14,755 nt of DNA, taken from contig JAKAZJ010000008.1 of NCBI GenBank assembly GCA_021826565.1, positions 1 to 14,755 of the forward strand, given 5' to 3'. Of this stretch, positions 8,652 through 14,755 are shown one piece after another. This DNA is from Pseudomonadota bacterium (GTDB lineage Bacteria > Pseudomonadota > Alphaproteobacteria > Acetobacterales > Acetobacteraceae). The position numbers and the translations under genes were made by a program. Within the stretch, counting starts at the first letter, position 1. The number at the start of each line of letters is the position of its first letter. Below the pieces are notes generated by a model, which made no database searches, was not told where the DNA came from, and was given only the letters and a program-made list of their open reading frames with translations.

Positions 8652-9479
8652 CTACCCCTTCGTGACAGCGGGTGGGGACTCACGCGTGTAGTCAATCCGA
8701 CAATACGCCCCGCCCATGTAGCGTTCCTCCACCGGGTCATCGCTGACCCGGCCAGCGAGTTGCCCGGCGAACCCGTCCGCGCTATCGCGCGGCGTCCAGC
8801 CCAGCGCGGCACGATCATCGCTGTGCCACCAGGTCATGGCGCGGTTCGCAGAGGCACCCCAGACCACACTGGTCCCCACCGTCTCGGTCAGAACCGCGCG
8901 CGCGACCAACCGCGCCAAGTCGTCGTAGGACAGGTAGCTCGCCAGCATCCGCGCATTGACCGGCTCGGGCAACGAGGAGCCGATGCGAACGAACACGCTT
9001 TCGACGCCATGTTTCATCCAGTACAGCCGCCCCATCATCTCGCCATAAGCTTTGGATAGACCGTAGTACCCATCCGGCAGCAACGGGTCGGTTGCGGCGA
9101 TCGTCGCCGAGCGCTCATGAAACCCAACGGTGTGGTTGGAGGAGGCGAAGATCACCCGCGCCCGCTCCCGCCGCGCCGCCTCATAGATATGGTACAAACC
9201 GCGCAGATTCGGGCCAACGATTTCCTCAAACGGACGCTCCACCGACACGCCGCCGAAATGCAGGATCGCGCCACATCCCTCGGCCAGCCGCAGGATAGCA
9301 ACGCCGTCGGTCAGATCAGCGCGCGTGAAGCCGGCTGCTGGCGGTAGCGGATCAGGGAACGGGGCGATATCGGTGAGCCGCAACACCCATCCGGCGGCAC
9401 TGAGCGCCCGGGCGAGCACCCGACCAAGGGCACCGGAAGCGCCGGTCAGCAACACCGGCTTGGCGGGAATATCGGACAT
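8652..9479 (-). CDS. udh: NAD-dependent epimerase/dehydratase family protein, uronate dehydrogenase-like
   Basis: A 275-residue extended SDR. The Rossmann motif TGASGALGR is at residues 12-20, with Asp37 at the end of the second strand favouring NAD over NADP. The catalytic Ser lies in FASSNHTVGF (111-120) and the YxxxK pair is Tyr139/Lys143 in YYGLSKAYGE. HFGGVSVERPFEEI, VRIGSSLPEP, NARMLASYLSYDD and VVWGASAN closely parallel the Agrobacterium uronate dehydrogenase as I recall it, which oxidises glucuronate and galacturonate to aldarolactones. No other uronate-catabolic gene is in the window, so the substrate is inferred only. ATG 9479 has a GGAG eight bases upstream. It diverges from the amidase gene across only 40 bp. 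Confidence 0.8.
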   Translation of the reverse strand: MSDIPAKPVLLTGASGALGRVLARALSAAGWVLRLTDIAPFPDPLPPAAGFTRADLTDGVAILRLAEGCGAILHFGGVSVERPFEEIVGPNLRGLYHIYEAARRERARVIFASSNHTVGFHERSATIAATDPLLPDGYYGLSKAYGEMMGRLYWMKHGVESVFVRIGSSLPEPVNARMLASYLSYDDLARLVARAVLTETVGTSVVWGASANRAMTWWHSDDRAALGWTPRDSADGFAGQLAGRVSDDPVEERYMGGAYCRIDYTRESPPAVTKG

Positions 9480-9519
9480 CGGGCAGGCTCCGTCGAGGAT
9501 TGAAAATCAGGAGTGGGAT

Positions 9520-10878
9520 ATGCGCACGATCGAGGATCACACCCAAGCGCTGGCCACCGCCCGCACCACCAGCCGGGCGATCGTGGAGGCTTGCCTGGCG
9601 CGGATCGACGACGAGGCGGGCGAGGGCGGGCGGACCTTCGTGGCCGTCTATCATCAGGCTGCGCGCGACAGCGCGGACGCGATCGACGCGCTACGCCGGG
9701 CGGGACGGACGCCGTCGCGCTACGCCGGCATTCCCATCAGCCTGAAAGATCTGCTGGACGTGGCGGGCGAACCGACGGCGGCGGGATCACGCGCGCTGGC
9801 GGACGCCCCTCCGGCTGCTGCCCATGCCCCGGTCGTGGCGCGATTGCTGGCCGCCGGATTCGTCCCGGTCGGACGAACCAACATGGCGGAGTTCGCGTTC
9901 TCCGGCTTGGGCCTCAATCCGCATTTCGGCACCCCGCGCGCGCCGTGGGAGCGCGCGGTGGCAGGCGGCAGGATTCCCGGCGGCAGTTCCTCTGGGGCGG
10001 CTGTGTCGGTAGCGGACGGGATGGCATTGGGCGCGATCGGCACGGACACCGGCGGTTCCACCCGCATTCCGGCCGCGTTCTGCGGCGTGACCGGCTACAA
10101 GCCGACGGCGCGCCGTGTGCCCATCGCCGGAGTGCTCCCACTATCCCCCAGTCTCGATTCAGTGGGGCCGCTGGCGCCGTCGGTCGCGTGCTGCGCGATT
10201 CTGGACGCGGTCCTGGCGGGCGAGGCACCGGCCATCCCGGTCCCGGTCACGCTGGCGGGGTTGCGGTTGGCAGTGCCGGAAACGCTGCTGGCCAACGGGG
10301 TGGATGCGGCAGTCACCGCAGCCTTCGCCCGCGCGCTGCGGCGAATCGAGGCCGCGGGCGCGCGGATCATCCCGCTCGCGGTGCCCGAGTTCGACGCGGT
10401 GTATCAGGCTACCGCGGCCGGCGGCCTGACCGCAGCCGAAGCCTTCGCCTGGCACCGCACGCTGCTGGGTGAAAAGGGCGCCCTCTACGACCCCGCGATC
10501 CGCTTCCGGATCGAACGCGGCGCGGCAATCTCCGCCGCCGACTATCTGGACGTTGTGGCCACCCGCAGGCGGCTAATCGCCGCCTTCGACCGCCGCACCC
10601 AGGATTGCGACGCGATGGTCCTGCCGACCGCGCCGATCCTACCCGCCCGTATCGCCGACCTGACCACGCAACACGAATACAATCGTGTGAATCTTTTGGC
10701 CTTGCGGCATACGACGCTGATCAATTTCCTCGACCGCTGCGCACTCTCGCTGCCCTGCCATCGGATCGGCGACGCTCCAGTGGGGCTGATGCTCGTGGGG
10801 GAGACAATGGGTGACACGCGGCTGTTCGCGATCGGTGTCGCGGTCGAGGCAGCGATCAGGTCGCTTCGGGGCGGCTGA
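9520..10878 (+). CDS. amidase signature family hydrolase
   Basis: A 452-residue amidase-signature enzyme that hydrolyses a carboxamide, releasing ammonia or an amine. The Ser-cisSer-Lys triad is complete: Lys76 in ISLKDLLD, cis-Ser156 in PGGSSSGAA and nucleophile Ser180 in GTDTGGSTRIPAAF. The GVTGYKPT segment follows as usual. Spacing between the two serines (24 residues) equals that of known members. The substrate cannot be read from sequence. It is not with gatB/gatC, so a stand-alone amidase is more likely than a transamidosome subunit. ATG 9520 is preceded by AGGAG at 9508-9512; the longer open frame to 9325 lies antisense to the udh-like gene and is rejected. The next gene, amtB, is nitrogen-regulated in appearance, consistent with an amide-nitrogen role, but a hairpin separates them. 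Confidence 0.9.
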   Translation: MRTIEDHTQALATARTTSRAIVEACLARIDDEAGEGGRTFVAVYHQAARDSADAIDALRRAGRTPSRYAGIPISLKDLLDVAGEPTAAGSRALADAPPAAAHAPVVARLLAAGFVPVGRTNMAEFAFSGLGLNPHFGTPRAPWERAVAGGRIPGGSSSGAAVSVADGMALGAIGTDTGGSTRIPAAFCGVTGYKPTARRVPIAGVLPLSPSLDSVGPLAPSVACCAILDAVLAGEAPAIPVPVTLAGLRLAVPETLLANGVDAAVTAAFARALRRIEAAGARIIPLAVPEFDAVYQATAAGGLTAAEAFAWHRTLLGEKGALYDPAIRFRIERGAAISAADYLDVVATRRRLIAAFDRRTQDCDAMVLPTAPILPARIADLTTQHEYNRVNLLALRHTTLINFLDRCALSLPCHRIGDAPVGLMLVGETMGDTRLFAIGVAVEAAIRSLRGG

Positions 10879-10912
10879 AGGAGCTGCCCATAAAGTGAGC
10901 GGCGTTGCGCGT

Positions 10913-10926
10913 GACGCTTCGGCGTC
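10913..10926 (+). terminator. short UUCG-loop hairpin after the amidase gene
   Basis: GACGC, loop TTCG, GCGTC forms a perfect 5-bp stem with the very stable C(UUCG)G tetraloop, beginning 34 bp after the amidase stop. It is followed by TTCAT rather than a proper T-run, so termination, if any, would be weak or factor-assisted. Confidence 0.4.
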
Positions 10927-10951
10927 TTCATCGAGCATCTGCCCGTGTGAC

Positions 10952-10967
10952 GGCATCGCCCGGTGCC
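10952..10967. promoter_or_regulatory. imperfect palindrome upstream of amtB, possible activator site
   Basis: GGCATCGCCCGGTGCC is nearly self-complementary, with GGCA/TGCC ends and CG/CG inner pairs. The ends resemble the GCAC/GTGC half-sites of NtrC, though it is 16 bp rather than 17 bp. It lies about 50 bp upstream of the sigma-54 promoter, where an enhancer-binding protein could act. The NtrC assignment is inference. Confidence 0.3.
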
Positions 10968-11016
10968 TATGATTCAGGCAGCGGGCGCGTGGAGCGGATG
11001 TCCCGGATCATCCATG

Positions 11017-11033
11017 TTGGCACGAATATTGTT
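11017..11033 (+). promoter_or_regulatory. sigma-54 (-24/-12) promoter of amtB
   Basis: TTGGCACGAATATTGTT carries a perfect -24 element TGGCACG (11018-11024). The -12 element TTGTT (11029-11033) has the correct 5-bp spacing and departs from the consensus TTGCA by GT in place of GC. Transcription would begin near 11044, about 22 bases before the amtB ATG. This fits RpoN/NtrC control under nitrogen limitation. Confidence 0.75.
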
Positions 11034-11065
11034 CTGTGTGTCCTTTGGTCCATCGACGGGAACGA

Positions 11066-12391
11066 ATGAAGATGCCCTCCCATCGTCTACGCGCGACGGC
11101 GCTGATAGCTGCGTTCTGCATGACCTCCAGCCCGGCCGTCGCGGCGACGGCCGGGATCAACACGGGCGATACCGCCTGGGTGCTGGTCTGCACGGCGCTG
11201 GTGCTGTTGATGACCATCCCAGGCCTCACGCTGTTTTATGGCGGCATGGTGCGCAAAAAGAACATTCTTGCCACCATGATGCAGTCTTTCGCGCTGTGCG
11301 CCCTAATCAGCGTTGTGTGGATGGTGGCGGGCTACTCGCTGGCGTTCACCAACGGTGACGCCTGGATCGGCGGCTCGTCGCGCCTGTTCCTCAACGGGCT
11401 GGGCACCCATTGGAACGCGCCGTTCACCCTGGGCGCCGGCAGCGCCGCACCGCAGCCAACCGCCATCCCGGAGAGCGTTTTCGTGATGTTCCAGATGGCC
11501 TTCGCCATCATCACGCCGGCGGTGATCACCGGTGCTTTTGCGGATCGGATGAGGTTTTCCGCGTTGATGTTGTTCATGACGCTCTGGTCGCTGCTGGTCT
11601 ACGCGCCGATCGCACATTGGGTATGGGCACCGACAGGCTGGCTCGCCGAACGTGGTGTGGCCGACTTCGCTGGCGGGACAGTGGTGGAGATCAATGCCGG
11701 GGTTGCTGGACTAATCTGCGCCCTGGTCCTGGGGCGGCGCATCGGGCTCGGCACCGAGAATTTGGCGCCTTGGAACCTTGCCTATGCGGTAACCGGCGCG
11801 GCGCTGCTCTGGGTGGGCTGGCTCGGGTTCAACTCTGGCGGCGCGATGGGGGCCGACGGGCGGGCGGGCATGGCAGTGCTGGCGACGCAGATGGCCGCGG
11901 GCGGGGCCACCCTGTCGTGGAGCACGGCGGAATGGGTGCTGCGCGGCAAGCCGTCGGTGCTGGGCGCGATTTCCGGGGCAGTCGCCGGTCTGGTCGCGAT
12001 CACGCCGGCGGCCGGGTTCGTGCTGCCGGGTCCCGCGCTTGGGATCGGCCTCATCGCCGGGATCGTGTGCTTCTACGCCGCGACCGAGATCAAACCACGA
12101 CTTGGCTACGATGACAGCCTGGACGCCTTTGGCGTGCACGGCATCGGAGGGATCGTCGGGATGCTGCTGACGGGGGTCTTCGCCTTCGGCCCGTTGTCGG
12201 GCGGTGCCGCAGTCGGCGGGCTACATCTGCTCGGGGTGCAGGCGATCGCGGTTGGTGCGAGTTTCGCTTGGAGCGCGGTCGGAACCTACCTTGCTCTGCG
12301 CGTGACCGGAGCGCTGGTGGAACTGCGCGTCAGCCGCGACGAAGAACGTGAGGGCCTGGATATCGTGCTTCACGGCGAGCAACTGTTCTGA
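11066..12391 (+). CDS. amtB: ammonium transporter AmtB
   Basis: A 441-residue Amt/Mep/Rh channel of the inner membrane that conducts ammonium/ammonia. The N terminus (about 1-27) looks like a cleavable signal ending in AVAATAG, followed by eleven expected helices. Family marks include PGLTLFYGGMVRKKN (52-66), GFNSGGA, and SLDAFGVHGIGG. The pore twin histidines are His184 (PIAHWVW) and His358 (FGVHG). The C-terminal tail EREGLDIVLHGE, which couples Amt proteins to PII (GlnK), is intact. One oddity: the usual GGTVVHIN reads GGTVVEIN, with Glu208 for His. ATG 11066 is chosen because the GTG at 11036 lies upstream of the predicted sigma-54 transcription start. No glnK flanks it, which is unusual for amtB. 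It converges on the methyltransferase with 19 bp between. Confidence 0.95.
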   Translation: MKMPSHRLRATALIAAFCMTSSPAVAATAGINTGDTAWVLVCTALVLLMTIPGLTLFYGGMVRKKNILATMMQSFALCALISVVWMVAGYSLAFTNGDAWIGGSSRLFLNGLGTHWNAPFTLGAGSAAPQPTAIPESVFVMFQMAFAIITPAVITGAFADRMRFSALMLFMTLWSLLVYAPIAHWVWAPTGWLAERGVADFAGGTVVEINAGVAGLICALVLGRRIGLGTENLAPWNLAYAVTGAALLWVGWLGFNSGGAMGADGRAGMAVLATQMAAGGATLSWSTAEWVLRGKPSVLGAISGAVAGLVAITPAAGFVLPGPALGIGLIAGIVCFYAATEIKPRLGYDDSLDAFGVHGIGGIVGMLLTGVFAFGPLSGGAAVGGLHLLGVQAIAVGASFAWSAVGTYLALRVTGALVELRVSRDEEREGLDIVLHGEQLF

Positions 12392-12410
12392 AGCCGCGCA
12401 CGGGCGGACG

Positions 12411-13505
12411 CTACAGGCTGGCAGCATCCGTGCGTCCCAGCGCCAGCAGGTGCGTCCGGTATGAAACCGCAGCGCGGTCGTGCAACCGGGTCTGCCAGGG
12501 GAACGCGATGTCCTCGGCCAGAATCCGCAAACCGGGAACGAACTGCGGATGCGCCCCGGGTGTCAGCAGGGTACGCAGGAACGTTTCGGCCGCCCCCCCA
12601 TCCGGCCCCCGCTGAGAGTGCCCACCGATCCAAGTCTCGATCGGGGTCGCCCGGGTGGCCCAGTCATACGGGCAGCCCAGTAGCACCCGCCCACCCGGCG
12701 CCACCACCGCGGCAAGAGCGGCAAGGAGCTGCCGCGGCTCCGGCACGCAGTCCAGCAGATTGAGCGCGACGGCCAAGTCCGCCGAGCCGGGCACGAATGG
12801 CAGGGCCAGCGCATCGCACATCCAGAAATCCACCCTCGTCGCGCCCGCGGGTGCCACCGGGAACACCCGACGATCGAAAACCACACCGATCCGCCGGCGC
12901 GGATAGGAGATGTGCGCGGCCAGTGCACCGCGCACGGCCCGCAGCACGCCGGGATGCAGATCGATCCCCAAAACCAACGCGTCCGGGTGCCGGGCAGCGA
13001 GGTCGAAGCTGGTCCGTCCGGCGCCGCAGCCTAGATCAAGCGCCCGCCGAACCGGCGCAGGCGCCATCTCTTCCAGCCGTGCCAAGCAGCGTCGTGCCGC
13101 GCCAGGCGCGGGCGCGTGCTCTAGCTGGATTTCGGCCGGGTCACAATCCGCCCAGCCGTCCCAGAAATAGGTCGAAAGCGTCTGACGCAGACCGTCGAAC
13201 CAGCTGCCCGGTCCCATCGCATCGCCGAGCAGGCTTTCGAGCACGGGATTTAGATCGGTCCGCAGCATCAGTTCCACCGCGCGCTCTGCGAGCAACGCGC
13301 GCGGGTCGGGGACGATGATCGGCAGCCCGTCGATGATGGGAAATTCCAGCATGCAGGCTGAGTTGGTACAGTTCAGAATACCATGCTGGATATCGTTGTC
13401 ACACTCCGCGAATACAGTGGCGATGCGCAGCGGCCGCACGCCCAGTCCGCCGCGGACACAGCGCGGACACAGCGGAGCGAAAGCCGCGAAATGGGTCCTG
13501 CGCAA
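12411..13505 (-). CDS. class I SAM-dependent methyltransferase with N-terminal Trm112-like zinc finger
   Basis: A 364-residue two-part protein. Residues 10-67 resemble a Trm112/DUF343 finger: Cys13 and Cys16 (LCPRC), Cys46 and Cys51 (NCTNSAC), then FPIIDGLPIIVPD. Residues about 150-300 are a Rossmann-like methyltransferase: motif I LDLGCGAGRT (157-166), the acidic end of strand 2 in GIDLHP (180-185), CDALALPF, and a motif IV-like AVALNLLD. The substrate is unknown. No ATG precedes the finger, so the start must be the TTG at 13505, which lies 6 bases after the stop of the PAAR gene, in the same frame. The ribosome-binding site is poor (GGCGG about 10 bases upstream), so translation is probably coupled to the PAAR gene. 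An 11-bp tandem duplication encodes the first CxxC knuckle. Confidence 0.8.
   Translation of the reverse strand: MRRTHFAAFAPLCPRCVRGGLGVRPLRIATVFAECDNDIQHGILNCTNSACMLEFPIIDGLPIIVPDPRALLAERAVELMLRTDLNPVLESLLGDAMGPGSWFDGLRQTLSTYFWDGWADCDPAEIQLEHAPAPGAARRCLARLEEMAPAPVRRALDLGCGAGRTSFDLAARHPDALVLGIDLHPGVLRAVRGALAAHISYPRRRIGVVFDRRVFPVAPAGATRVDFWMCDALALPFVPGSADLAVALNLLDCVPEPRQLLAALAAVVAPGGRVLLGCPYDWATRATPIETWIGGHSQRGPDGGAAETFLRTLLTPGAHPQFVPGLRILAEDIAFPWQTRLHDRAAVSYRTHLLALGRTDAASL
13451..13472. repeat. 11-bp perfect tandem duplication in the methyltransferase 5' end
   Basis: CGCGGACACAG occurs twice head to tail (13451-13461 and 13462-13472). Read on the minus strand, each copy supplies one Cys codon of the CPRC knuckle (Cys16 at 13458-13460, Cys13 at 13467-13469). 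The unit is not a multiple of three, so loss or gain of a copy would shift the frame. Confidence 0.85.
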
Positions 13506-13590
13506 GCGCGCTCAACCGCCGATCAAGACGGTCGCGCAGCCGGGACCGATGATGCTGCCGGCCGGCCCCGGGATGGGTCCTACGCAAGCG
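13491..13590. repeat. 18-bp direct repeat pair (17/18) across the PAAR/methyltransferase junction
   Basis: ATGGGTCCTGCGCAAGCG at 13491-13508 recurs as ATGGGTCCTACGCAAGCG at 13573-13590, one mismatch, offset by 82 bp. On the minus strand the right copy encodes ACVGPI near the PAAR C terminus and the left copy spans the TTG start of the methyltransferase, in a different reading frame. Confidence 0.8.
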
Positions 13591-13901
13591 GGATGTTCGG
13601 TCGCGTCGCCGACGCGGGCCGCAGCCAGTCCGCAGATCGTAACCGTGGCCGATCCCTTGGCGATGATCCCCGGCCCGCCCGGCACGCAGGCGGGAATGGC
13701 GCAGGGCTGCGTCTGGTCGGTGGCGCGGGCAGCCACTTTCCCGCCGATTTTCACGGTCACTGCGCACGGCGGAACAATCGACAGCGGCATCGGTGGGTGC
13801 GGCACCGGTGTCGGCACCAAGGCCGCCGGATGGATGGGCGCGTGACAATGCGGGCTTTCCTGTTCCACCTTGTCGCCGACGCAGGCGGCGGGTTGACCCA
13901 T
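13512..13901 (-). CDS. PAAR domain protein (T6SS spike tip-like)
   Basis: A 129-residue PAAR-repeat protein, a family that caps the VgrG spike of type VI secretion systems and is zinc-stabilised. Two PAAR-like motifs are visible, KVAARA (55-60) and LAAARVGD (92-99), with His/Cys residues (His18, His20, His24, His35, Cys46, His103, Cys106) available for metal binding. The Pro-rich loop at 22-45 and the end PGPAGSIIGPGCATVLIGG are typical of compact PAAR tips. There is no fused effector domain. No vgrG, tss gene or immunity gene is in the window, so it is an orphan here. ATG 13901 has GGAGA about ten bases upstream. The TGA stop lies in frame with the downstream methyltransferase gene. It lies 66 bp after comM. 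Confidence 0.85.
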   Translation of the reverse strand: MGQPAACVGDKVEQESPHCHAPIHPAALVPTPVPHPPMPLSIVPPCAVTVKIGGKVAARATDQTQPCAIPACVPGGPGIIAKGSATVTICGLAAARVGDATEHPACVGPIPGPAGSIIGPGCATVLIGG

Positions 13902-13967
13902 GATGCGTGGTCTCCGGACCTTGACTGTCGTCTACTCATAACCCAACGAGCCGATCGGCCGCTAGCG

Positions 13968-14755
13968 CTATCGCCGATGCCGCTGACGGAACGCAAGCGC
14001 CTCGGCGATATGGACCCGTCCCACCGCCGCCGCGCCGGCCAGATCGGCAATCGTTCGAGCCACGCGCAGCACACGGGTGTAACCGCGCGGCGAGAGCCGC
14101 AGACGCTCCATCGCCTGACCAGCCAGGGTTTCGGCATCCGGCGACAGTGCCACGTCGCGGCCCTCGGCCTCGGCGTTACATGCAGCGCCGTCCGCCCCAT
14201 AGCGCGCGGTTTGGGCAGCGCGGGCGTGGGCGACCCGGATGGCAACGGCAGCAGACGGCTCTCCGGCCGGCGCGCGGGCAAGCTCAGCGGCGGACGCCGG
14301 TTGCACGTCCACGGTCAGATCGATTCGGTCCAGCAGCGGCCCGCTGATGCGCCCCGCGTACTCCTCCCCGCAGCGCGGTGCCCGGCCGCATTCCCGGCCG
14401 GGCTCGCCAAGATGCCCACAACGGCAGGGGTTCATGGCCGCGACCAGCTGGATCCGCGCCGGATAGGTGATATGCGCGGCGGCGCGGGCCACCGTGGTGC
14501 GACCGGATTCCAGCGGCTGGCGCAAGGCCTCCAGCGCCGGCCGCGGGAACTCCGGCAGTTCGTCGAGGAACAGCACGCCGCGATGCGCCAGCGAAATCTC
14601 GCCCGGTCGCGCCCGCGGTCCGCCGCCGGCCAGCGCCGCCTGGGAAGCCGAATGATGCGGCTCACGAAACGGCGGCCGCATGACCAGCCTGCCATCCGTC
14701 AGCCGCCCCGCGACGCTGTGAATCATGCTAACTTCCAACGCCTGCGCCGGCGTCA
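13968..14755 (-). CDS. comM: ComM/YifB family Mg-chelatase-like AAA+ ATPase, 5' end off window
   Basis: The last 262 or so codons of a protein normally about 500 residues long; the frame is open to the right edge, so the N-terminal ChlI-type domain and Walker A are outside. Visible marks are EVSMIHSVAG and FREPHHSAS, Walker B GVLFLDELPEF, the sensor region VAAMNPCRCG with its Cys-rich loop (NPCRCGHLGEPGRECG and APRCGEEY), RISGPLLDRIDL, and the C-terminal Mg_chelatase_C segment LSPRGYTRVLRVARTIADLAG. ComM is a hexameric helicase that promotes branch migration during integration of transforming DNA. The TTG at 14738 is internal, not the start. The gene lies 66 bp upstream of the PAAR gene on the same strand. 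Confidence 0.93.
   Translation of the reverse strand, partial: TPAQALEVSMIHSVAGRLTDGRLVMRPPFREPHHSASQAALAGGGPRARPGEISLAHRGVLFLDELPEFPRPALEALRQPLESGRTTVARAAAHITYPARIQLVAAMNPCRCGHLGEPGRECGRAPRCGEEYAGRISGPLLDRIDLTVDVQPASAAELARAPAGEPSAAVAIRVAHARAAQTARYGADGAACNAEAEGRDVALSPDAETLAGQAMERLRLSPRGYTRVLRVARTIADLAGAAAVGRVHIAEALAFRQRHRR

Noticed and set aside
11036..11065. Upstream GTG start for amtB at 11036
   Set aside because: It precedes the start site predicted from the sigma-54 promoter and adds ten residues before a normal signal-like N terminus.
13950..13959. GCCGATCGGC palindrome after comM as a terminator
   Set aside because: A 10-bp palindrome without a loop or a T-tract; not a terminator by structure.
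14736..14738. TTG at 14738 as the comM start
   Set aside because: The frame stays open to the window edge with residues typical of the family interior (TPAQALEVSMIHSV), so the gene is cut, not short.

Overview
The window is high-GC bacterial chromosome, densely packed on both strands, and looks like an alphaproteobacterium, plausibly Acetobacteraceae/Rhodospirillales. That placement is an inference from GC content, gene repertoire, a class I lysyl-tRNA synthetase and the recurrent CobW-WD40 pairing. No IS element, CRISPR array, tRNA or rRNA is visible. Twelve genes are supported: eleven complete and one (comM) cut by the right edge.

Left to right: about 420 bp with no convincing gene but a promoter-like signal pointing left; then a minus-strand pair, a CobW/COG0523 metal-chaperone GTPase followed 2 bp later by a WD40 propeller protein. 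Diverging from it is a plus-strand pair, a biosynthetic-type acetyl-CoA thiolase and a MaoC hydratase-like protein whose catalytic Asp position is Asn. The maoC 3' end overlaps tail-to-tail with a minus-strand operon: class I lysyl-tRNA synthetase (lysK) followed by an MprF-like membrane protein that keeps the flippase domain but only the first part of the lysyl-transferase domain. Next come a YfcG-like (Nu-class) glutathione transferase on plus, a uronate-dehydrogenase-like SDR on minus, and an amidase-signature hydrolase on plus. Then amtB is preceded by a clear sigma-54 (-24/-12) promoter, implying nitrogen control. The right end is a minus-strand run: comM (Mg-chelatase-like AAA+ ATPase, partial), a small PAAR-repeat spike-tip protein, and a SAM methyltransferase with an N-terminal Trm112-like Cys4 finger.

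Functional themes: (i) metal homeostasis (CobW plus WD40); (ii) acyl-CoA metabolism (thiolase plus MaoC); (iii) lysine-tRNA supply next to an MprF relative, the pairing expected for lysyl-phosphatidylglycerol synthesis except that the transferase domain is incomplete; (iv) nitrogen acquisition (amidase, then sigma-54-driven amtB with no glnK in view); (v) a PAAR protein whose stop codon lies in frame with, and two codons before, the TTG start of the methyltransferase. The most unusual places are the lysK-mprF-like pair and the PAAR/methyltransferase junction, where an 11-bp tandem duplication encodes the CxxC knuckle and a near-perfect 18-bp direct repeat spans the start codon. I see no clearly unprecedented multi-gene system.
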